DNA from: JAIBJN01 sp963784175
GTDB taxonomy: Bacteria; Actinomycetota; Thermoleophilia; Gaiellales; Gaiellaceae
Length of the DNA: 64,000 nt
Assembly (NCBI GenBank): GCA_963784175.1
Contig: CAWAQJ010000013.1
Span: 62,001-126,000, forward strand
Direction: 5' to 3'
Positions within the stretch are counted from its first letter, which is position 1. Each line of letters opens with the position of its first letter. Position numbers and translations under genes: made by a program. Shown here one piece after another: positions 58,775-64,000 of this stretch. The notes beneath the pieces are model-generated. The model saw only the letters and a program-made list of their open reading frames with translations. It was not told the origin of the DNA and searched no databases.

Positions 58775-59649
58775 GCACCGAGCAGGGCGCACGGCTCTTC
58801 GGGCTCGGGTACCGCGGCTACGAGGGCGCGCGCCGCGAGCCGCGCTGGGCGATGCTCACGATCGCCGTCTTCACCGTGCGGCGCGTGTTGGGGCTCGGCC
58901 GGCCCGCGCGCCACAAGGTGCTGCCGGCGATCACGCTCGCGATCGCCTACGTGCCGGCGCTCGTCTCTGTCGGCGTCGCCGTGCTGCTCGAAGATCTGCC
59001 GGTCGGCGATCTGATCAGCTACGGCGAGTACATGTTCTTCATCGGGAGCGCCCTGGCGCTGTTCTCGGCCCTGATCGCGCCGGAGGCGCTCTGCCCCGAC
59101 CGGCGCTCGGGGATGCTGGGGCTCTACCTCGCCGGTCCGCTCGACCGCAATCGCTACCTCCTGGCCAAGGCGGCGGCGGTGCTCGCCGTCATGCTGCTCA
59201 TCACGCTCGGGCCGCTGCTCTTCATGTTCGCCGCGTTCGTCGCAGCCGGGCACGGGCCGAGCCTGGGCGAGACCCCGGAGCTGCTCCTCCAGATCCTCAT
59301 CGTGGGCGTCGTCGCAGCACTGGGCTATGCCGCCCTCTCGCTCGCGGTGTCGAGCTTCACGACCCGACGCGCTGCGGCCGCCGTAGGCGTCGTGCTCCTG
59401 CTCTTCGTGCCCGTCATCGTCGCTCGCAGCGCGATCGAGAGCACCGGCGCGTCCGATGCGCTCGACCTGCTGAGCTTCCCCTTCGTCATCTCGGAGCTCT
59501 CCTACCGGGTCTTCGACGAGTTCCACTACGAGGGAGAGCCGATCGAGGAGCTCTCGACCTCGCTCATCGCCGTCGGCGCCGCCGCGTGGATCGTCGCCGG
59601 CGCCCTGGTCTGCTGGCTTCGCTACAGGCGCACGGAGGACTACCGGTGA
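58771..59649 (+). CDS. ABC-2 type transporter permease, first of two
   Basis: A 292-aa membrane protein starting in an ATGA overlap. After a cytoplasmic N-terminus (LFGLGYRGYEGARREPRWAM) it has about six helices, with DRRSGMLGLYLAGPLDRNRYLLAKAAAVLA as the cytoplasmic coupling region, and a large loop before the last helix. It forms an exporter with the preceding ATPase; the cargo is unknown. Gliding- and NosY-type permeases share this layout. Confidence 0.85.
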   Translation: MSTEQGARLFGLGYRGYEGARREPRWAMLTIAVFTVRRVLGLGRPARHKVLPAITLAIAYVPALVSVGVAVLLEDLPVGDLISYGEYMFFIGSALALFSALIAPEALCPDRRSGMLGLYLAGPLDRNRYLLAKAAAVLAVMLLITLGPLLFMFAAFVAAGHGPSLGETPELLLQILIVGVVAALGYAALSLAVSSFTTRRAAAAVGVVLLLFVPVIVARSAIESTGASDALDLLSFPFVISELSYRVFDEFHYEGEPIEELSTSLIAVGAAAWIVAGALVCWLRYRRTEDYR

Positions 59650-60569
59650 GCACGCGGCCGACCGTCGCAGCCGAGGAGGTCTCGAAGTGGTTCGGGCCGC
59701 TCGTCGCCGTCTCCGATGTCAGCTTCGAGATCGGGCCCGGGGTGACGGCCCTCCTCGGGCCGAACGGGGCCGGGAAGTCGACGATGCTGCGCATGCTCTG
59801 CGGGCTCGCGCAGCCGTCGCGCGGCAAGGTGCGCGTGCTCGGGCGCGACCCGCGTTCCGACGTCGCGGTCACCGGCTCGATCGGGCTCGTGCCGCAGCAG
59901 GAGAGCGTCTTCGAGCCGCTCACCGCGCACGGGTTCGTGCGGCTCGCCGCCGTGCTCCACGGCCTGCCCGATCCGGACGCCGCGGCGACCGCCGCCCTCG
60001 AACTGGTCTCTCTCGACCCGGCCGACACCCGCAAGCTGCCCACGTACTCGAAGGGGATGCGGCAGCGCGTCAAGGTCGCCCAGGGGCTCGTGCACGACCC
60101 CGAGGTGGTGATGCTGGACGAGCCGCTGACGGGGCTCGACCCGCGCCAGCGCGCCGACATGATCGCGCTGTTCCGCCGCCTTGGCTCCGAGGGCCGGTGC
60201 GTGCTCGTCTCGAGCCACGTCCTCGACGAGGTCGAGCGCCTCGGCTCGGAGATCCTCGTCATGTCGCAGGGCCGCCTCGCGGCCGCCGGCGACTTCCGCG
60301 AATTGCGGGCGCTGATGGACGACCGGCCGCTGCGCGTTCGCGTACGCACCGACCGCCCGCGGGAGCTCGCGGGCGGGCTGCTCGAGGCGGGGGCGGTGCT
60401 CGGCGCCCGGCTCGAGGGCGAAGAGGCTCTCGAGCTCGACACCCACGACGCCCGAGCGCTCTCGCGCGCTCTCGCCCCGCTCGCGCGGGAGCGCGGCGCG
60501 AGCCTGCTCGAGGTTCGCCCGCTGGACGCGGATCTCGAAGGCGTCTTCCGCTACCTGGTGCAGCGATGA
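59646..60569 (+). CDS. ABC transporter ATPase, second of two
   Basis: A 307-aa ATPase, GTG start overlapping the permease stop. Walker A LLGPNGAGKSTMLRML, signature YSKGMRQRVKVAQGLV, Walker B VVMLDEPLTGLDPRQ and LVSSHVLDEVERLG are clear. The C-terminal domain (DRPLRVRVRTDRPRELAGGL) resembles that of NosF/CcmA-like ATPases. Differs from the first ATPase mainly in the C-terminal domain, so the two pairs are probably separate transporters or form a heterodimeric system. Confidence 0.9.
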   Translation: MSTRPTVAAEEVSKWFGPLVAVSDVSFEIGPGVTALLGPNGAGKSTMLRMLCGLAQPSRGKVRVLGRDPRSDVAVTGSIGLVPQQESVFEPLTAHGFVRLAAVLHGLPDPDAAATAALELVSLDPADTRKLPTYSKGMRQRVKVAQGLVHDPEVVMLDEPLTGLDPRQRADMIALFRRLGSEGRCVLVSSHVLDEVERLGSEILVMSQGRLAAAGDFRELRALMDDRPLRVRVRTDRPRELAGGLLEAGAVLGARLEGEEALELDTHDARALSRALAPLARERGASLLEVRPLDADLEGVFRYLVQR

Positions 60570-61315
60570 GCGCGGCGGACGCATCGGCCGCACGGCCGCG
60601 TCCTCGCGCGGGCGCCGCCATCGGCGCGCTCTACAGCCTTTTGCTGCGCACGCAGGTGACCTTGCCGCGCCTGCTCGGGATCGGGGCGCTCGCCGGGCTC
60701 GCCGTCCTGCTCGGCGTCTTCGCGCGCTGGGACGACAACCCCACGCAGGCCGCCGCGGACATCGCCGCCGCGTACGGCCTCGGGATCGTGGTGCCGTTCG
60801 CGGTGCTCTGGTTCGGCACGTCGGCGATCGGTGACCTCGTGGAGGACAGGCTGCTCGTCTACCTCTGGCTGAAGCCCGTGCCGCGCTGGCAGCTCCCGGC
60901 CGCTGCGATCCTCGCAACGATCACGCTCGTCGCCCCGCTCGCCGCCGTGCCGCTGGGGATCGCGGCGCTCGTCGCCGGCGACGGCGAGCTGGCGCTGACC
61001 GCGCTCGTCGCGGCCACGCTCGCGGTCTGCGCCTATGCGGGAATCTTCGTCGCGGCCGGACTGTGGTTCAAGCGGGCCGTCTGGTGGGGGCTCGCGTTCG
61101 TCCTCCTCTGGGAGAACGCGGCCGCCTACTCCTCGGATGGCCTCGCACGCTTCACGGTCGCAGGCTGGGCGAACTCGATCCTCTCGACGGCCTCGGGCGT
61201 CGACGTCCCCCTCGACACGCGCTCCGTGACCGCGGCGTTCATCGTGCTGCCGGCGGTGACCGTCGCAGGCTGGCTGGTCGCCACCTTCAGGTACGGCCGC
61301 GCCGACGTCGACTAG
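60566..61315 (+). CDS. ABC-2 type transporter permease, second of two
   Basis: A 249-aa membrane protein starting in an ATGA overlap with the ATPase. About six helices: LLGIGALAGLAVLLGVFA, AYGLGIVVPFAVLWFGTSA, then EDRLLVYLWLKPVPRWQLPA as the coupling loop, and later LATITLVAPLAAVPLGIAAL. Last gene of the four-gene ABC chain, ending 22 bases before a convergent VOC gene. Confidence 0.85.
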   Translation: MSAADASAARPRPRAGAAIGALYSLLLRTQVTLPRLLGIGALAGLAVLLGVFARWDDNPTQAAADIAAAYGLGIVVPFAVLWFGTSAIGDLVEDRLLVYLWLKPVPRWQLPAAAILATITLVAPLAAVPLGIAALVAGDGELALTALVAATLAVCAYAGIFVAAGLWFKRAVWWGLAFVLLWENAAAYSSDGLARFTVAGWANSILSTASGVDVPLDTRSVTAAFIVLPAVTVAGWLVATFRYGRADVD

Positions 61316-61336
61316 CCCGGCGCAGAGATCGCCGAG

Positions 61337-61882
61337 TCAGGTGGCGGCGGGGCGAAGCGGTTCCGACCCGTCCCACGCCTCGGCACTCTCCCGCACCATC
61401 TGGAAGAAGTCGCGCAGTCCCTGGCAGTCGACGTGGATCTCGATGTCATGGCCCAGCGAGGCGGACGCGTCGTGCAAGGTGCTGTTGACTTCGCCGAGCT
61501 GGGCGCTGAGGTACTCCGGTAGGCCACGGTCCTCGAGTTCGCGCCGAAGGTCCTCGACCGATGCCGGCGGTACCGCCCACGCGACGTGATGAACCCTTGG
61601 TCTGGCGCCCGAGAAGCGATCCTCGATCCGCTCCGGAACGAGGCGAACCATCTCCATCAACTCGATCGGGCCTCCGCCGCAGGTGCCGAACGCCGAGTGA
61701 TGGACGAACTCCGCCGGCTCACCCCTCGAGGTGACGTTTTCGAACGGCACGTTCTCGACGAGGAAGAACGGTCCGGCTCCGAGCTGCTCCGCCAGGCGCT
61801 CAACGGTCGCCTCGATGTTCTCGACGACGTAGGCGTAGTGGTGTGCTCCCTCCAGCGGCGGTCGAAAAAGATCGCCTGGCAC
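61337..61882 (-). CDS. VOC-family protein, two-part
   Basis: A 181-aa protein, start GTG 61882, supported by AGGAGG five bases upstream. It begins with a VOC half, GAHHYAYVVENIEATVERLAEQLGAGPFF, then SAFGTCGGGPIELMEMVR, and a second half starting PRVHHVAWAVPPASVEDLRRELEDRG. Two tandem half-units fit a glyoxalase-like or 4-hydroxyphenylpyruvate-like fold. The His ligands HHYAY and HHVAW are at the expected first-strand positions. Substrate unknown. Confidence 0.75.
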   Translation of the reverse strand: MPGDLFRPPLEGAHHYAYVVENIEATVERLAEQLGAGPFFLVENVPFENVTSRGEPAEFVHHSAFGTCGGGPIELMEMVRLVPERIEDRFSGARPRVHHVAWAVPPASVEDLRRELEDRGLPEYLSAQLGEVNSTLHDASASLGHDIEIHVDCQGLRDFFQMVRESAEAWDGSEPLRPAAT

Positions 61883-61912
61883 GACTCCCTCCTTGGTCTC
61901 GTCCAGCCGGCC

Positions 61913-61951
61913 CAAAAGAAGAACCTCGGAACTCTGACCGGAGTCCCGAGG
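61913..61951 (-). terminator. Intrinsic terminator after tRNA-Asp
   Basis: On the minus strand CCTCGGGACTC pairs with GAGTTCCGAGG (11 bp, one G-U), loop CGGTCA, followed by TTCTTCTTTT. This is the best classical terminator in the window, starting 9 bases past the tRNA 3' end. Confidence 0.85.
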
Positions 61952-61960
61952 TGTCAAGAG

Positions 61961-62034
<74 letters not shown>

Positions 62035-62108
62035 AGGCGCAAGGTCGAATCTTAGCCGCGTCGAGAACGACCCGGGTGCAGCCGTCACAATGGGACGAGG
62101 GATTCGGG

Positions 62109-63387
62109 ATGTCCGACGAGCTGAGAGACGAGGAGACCTACCTCGCCGCCCGGGCGGAGCAGCTGGCTGCCCGGATGGAGGGCGAGGGCGTCTCGCGCAA
62201 GAAGCTCCTCCAGCTCGTCGGTCACGCGCTGCCGCTCCTCACGGGAGGCAACCCCTTTGCCGCGGCGGGCAGCGCCAGTCGCCAGGCCCAGTCGAGCCGG
62301 CCGATTTACAAGCCGCTCCCGCCCGAGTGGTTCGTTCCCTTCGGGACGAACGCGGAGATGCGGTGGGACTCGCTCGCCGACGTGGGTTACGAGATTCCGA
62401 ACGAACGATTCTTCGTCCGCAACCACACGGCGACGCCCCTGATCGATCCCGAGACCTGGCGCCTGCGCGTGTTCGGCGACGGCCTGAAGCTCCGGCCTGG
62501 CGCGGGCGATGCAGTCGAGTTCTCGCTGCGAGACCTCAAGAGGCTGCCCTCGAAGAAGCTGACGGCGTTCATCGAGTGCGCGGGCAACGGGCGCGGCCTC
62601 TTCGCCGGCCAGCAGGGAACGCCGGCGCCCGGGACGCAGTGGGGGCTCGGCGGGGTCGGCGTCGCGGAGTGGTGCGGCGTCCCGCTCTCCGAGGTGCTCG
62701 AGCGCGCCGGACTGACCAGGTCGGCCGTCGACGTGCTTCCGGAGGGTCTCGATCCCAACGTCGTCTCGGGCGGCGTCGACCTCGGCAAGGTGCGCCGGCC
62801 CCTCCCGGTCGACAAGGCGCTCGACGACGTCCTGCTCGCCTACGAGATGAACGGGGTGCCGCTGCCCCCCGACCACGGCTATCCGGTTCGACTCGTCGTC
62901 CCGGGCTGGGTCGGGATCGCGAGCATCAAGTGGCTGGGACAGATCGAGGTCTCGGCGCAGCCGCTCTTCTCGCCCTGGAACACGACCTCGTACCGCATGT
63001 TCGGGCCCGACTACCCGGTCGACTCGCCACCGCTGACGGGCCAGCCTGTGAAGAGCGCGCTCGAGCTTCCGCGAGGCGCGGTCCTCCCGGCGGGCGTACG
63101 GACGACGTTGACCGGCCGAGCCTGGTCCGGCACGGCTGCGATCGACCGGGTCGAGGTCTCGACGGACCGGGGGGCGACCTGGGCGGAGCGCCCGGCTGCA
63201 CGGAAAGAACCGCGCCGGCGCCTGGGTGCAGTGGAAGTTCAAGTTCGAGCCGGGCTCGCCCGGGGAGCACGAGGTCTGGACACGGGCCACCGACAAGGAC
63301 GGCCAGACCCAGCCGGTCGACGTCCCCTTCAACTCCTACGGGTACCTGAACTCGGCGGTCGTGCGCCACCCGGTCGTCGTCGCCTAG
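62109..63387 (+). CDS. Sulfite-oxidase-like molybdopterin enzyme, frame broken by one base
   Basis: Start ATG 62109. A leader with SRKKLLQLVG resembles a degenerate twin-arginine-type signal. The molybdopterin domain has IPNERFFVRNHTATPLID, TAFIECAGNGRG with the molybdenum-binding Cys157, GTQWGLGGVGVAEWCGV, and DHGYPVRLVVPGWVGIASIK; the dimerisation domain follows with VEVSTDRGATW. Near 63193 one extra base shifts the frame; the next frame reads LHGKNRAGAWVQWKFKFEPG and GEHEVWTRATDKDGQTQPV to a stop at 63387. Corrected length 425 residues, normal for the family. It probably oxidises sulfite or another small substrate outside the membrane. Confidence 0.88.
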
Positions 63388-63401
63388 GACGGCAAATCAA
63401 A

Positions 63402-63434
63402 GAGGCGGGGCCGACCCCAGCTCGACCCCGCCTC
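63402..63434 (+). terminator. Hairpin after the sulfite-oxidase-like gene
   Basis: GAGGCGGGG (63402-63410) pairs perfectly with CCCCGCCTC (63426-63434), loop 15 bases, 15 bases past the stop at 63387. There is no T run afterwards. Confidence 0.55.
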
Positions 63435-63533
63435 AACGAGGGGACAGTCCTGATCGGACTCTACTCGGCCCGTTTGGATCCGCCTGCGAGGCGGCGTAGA
63501 CTATTGTCGACAGGGGTCCGACCTTTGTCATAG

Positions 63534-63567
63534 CCCCGGGGCCCACGGGCCGCAGTGGGCCTCGGGG
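63534..63567 (-). terminator. Hairpin after the small unknown gene
   Basis: CCCCGGGGCCCAC (63534-63546) pairs over 13 bp (one G-U) with GTGGGCCTCGGGG (63555-63567). On the minus strand it lies about 20 bases past the stop of the 77-aa gene and is followed by CTATGACAAA. The rest of the 200-base gap holds nothing else I can recognise. Confidence 0.55.
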
Positions 63568-63589
63568 CCCAGCTTCGATAAGCGGCGAG

Positions 63590-63823
63590 CTAGCCGACGA
63601 GCTGGCGCCAGACGGCGGCCGGTCCGACGTCGTCGGGGAGCTCCTCGAGGAGCGCGATCGCCTCGGAGGCGGGGCCGCACCAGAGCAGCCCACTCAGCGG
63701 CGGGCCTTTCAGCATCACGCTCGAGCCCAGATCCTGAATGGCGACGTAGTCGTCTGCGCCCGTCCGCCCAAGCGTGCAGGCGAGACGGTCGAGCTCGACC
63801 CGGATGTGCTCGGCGGTGAGCAC
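63590..63823 (-). CDS. 77-aa hypothetical protein
   Basis: A 77-residue frame from GTG 63823 (LTAEHIRVELDRLACTLGRT, ADDYVAIQDLGSSVMLKGPP, then LLWCGPASEAIALLEELPDD and a final VGPAAVWRQLVG). It looks like a small alpha/beta protein. Clean 3' hairpin and position next to the GMC gene on the same strand suggest it is real. No family recognised. Confidence 0.5.
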   Translation of the reverse strand: MLTAEHIRVELDRLACTLGRTGADDYVAIQDLGSSVMLKGPPLSGLLWCGPASEAIALLEELPDDVGPAAVWRQLVG

Positions 63824-63878
63824 GACGATTCCAGTATGAGGAATCGGAGGCCTGGGGTCTACGGAGTGGTGATCCGGG

Positions 63879-64000
63879 CTACCCGGTGATCGCCTCCCAC
63901 CGGTCGACCAGATGGTCGGCCGTTCGCCACGCGAGAGCCATGACTGTCTCGGTCGGGTTGCGGCCGCCCGAGGTGGGGAAGTTCGACGCGCCGAGGACGC
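63879..64000 (-). CDS. GMC oxidoreductase, C-terminal end (runs off window)
   Basis: The last 40 codons read VLGASNFPTSGGRNPTETVM, then ALAWRTADHLVDRWEAITG and TAG. This is the characteristic C-terminus of glucose-methanol-choline oxidoreductases, where the Asn-Pro segment contacts FAD and substrate. Only this tail lies in the window; the substrate cannot be guessed. Confidence 0.8.
   Translation of the reverse strand, partial: VLGASNFPTSGGRNPTETVMALAWRTADHLVDRWEAITG

Noticed and set aside
58771..61315. The two ABC permeases as recent duplicates of each other
   Set aside because: They share topology but little visible sequence, and the ATPases differ in their C-terminal domains, so they are not a recent duplication.

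Overview
The window is very GC-rich chromosomal DNA with many GTG starts, start codons overlapping upstream stop codons (ATGA, GTGA) and few non-coding gaps. It looks actinobacterial. The closest fit by gene content is the class Thermoleophilia (Gaiellales/Solirubrobacterales type): a 1,635-aa NAD-type glutamate dehydrogenase, LVIVD-repeat and RTX-type secreted proteins, a Tad pilus locus with no secretin (so probably a single-membrane cell), and sensor/regulator pairs beside small acidic secreted proteins. This placement is inference; no 16S gene or other phylogenetic marker is present.

Layout. 1-3.3 kb (minus): a ZIP-like metal transporter (cut by the window edge) and a two-domain multicopper oxidase form an operon with a leaderless-looking promoter and an inverted-repeat operator; an LVIVD-repeat protein follows. 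3.3-9.7 kb: small metabolic genes (redoxin, class V aminotransferase, M20 amidohydrolase, VOC protein, diacylglycerol-kinase-like protein, DUF192). 9.7-20 kb: a secreted M15-like peptidase, then a complete-looking Tad/Flp pilus assembly operon (pilin, TadE, CpaB, CpaE, CpaF, a VWA-TadB fusion, TadC, and a coiled-coil protein). 20-25.4 kb: a degenerate Nudix protein and two large RTX-type repeat proteins, with the wreck of a third between them. 25.6-31.7 kb: topoisomerase IB, a 43-aa small protein and NAD-glutamate dehydrogenase. 31.9-37.5 kb (mostly minus): a two-cupredoxin lipoprotein, two small acidic secreted proteins sharing a Cys-flanked motif, a PPOX protein, a two-component system, and a collagen-like/lamin-tail protein. 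37.7-45 kb: TypA/BipA, a TfoX-like gene, a second two-component system divergent from a PepSY protein and lipoprotein, and a drug-type ABC exporter. 45-49 kb: GH25 lysozyme, DUF1579-like protein, WYL regulator, Ada-AlkA DNA repair fusion. 49-55 kb: a LacI regulator divergent from a sugar ABC importer plus GH1 beta-glucosidase, a self-contained oligosaccharide uptake locus with two operator sites in the divergent gap. 55-61.3 kb: small enzymes and two ATPase-permease pairs in one chain. 61.3-64 kb: VOC protein, tRNA-Asp with a good terminator, a sulfite-oxidase-like molybdoenzyme, a small unknown protein and the end of a GMC oxidoreductase.

An important caution: six otherwise normal genes (coiled-coil protein, TfoX-like, ABC permease, ABC ATPase, DUF1579-like, sulfite oxidase-like) are each broken by what looks like exactly one extra base, and one gene (diacylglycerol-kinase-like) has GTC where GTG would be expected. 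The uniformity points to assembly or sequencing errors rather than gene decay. The observations most likely to be biologically new are the VWA-TadB fusion, the four-half-site operator upstream of the PepSY gene, the leaderless metal operon with its operator over +1, and the small secreted proteins with a C-D-E-x-E-H-x-x-D-P-x-C motif.
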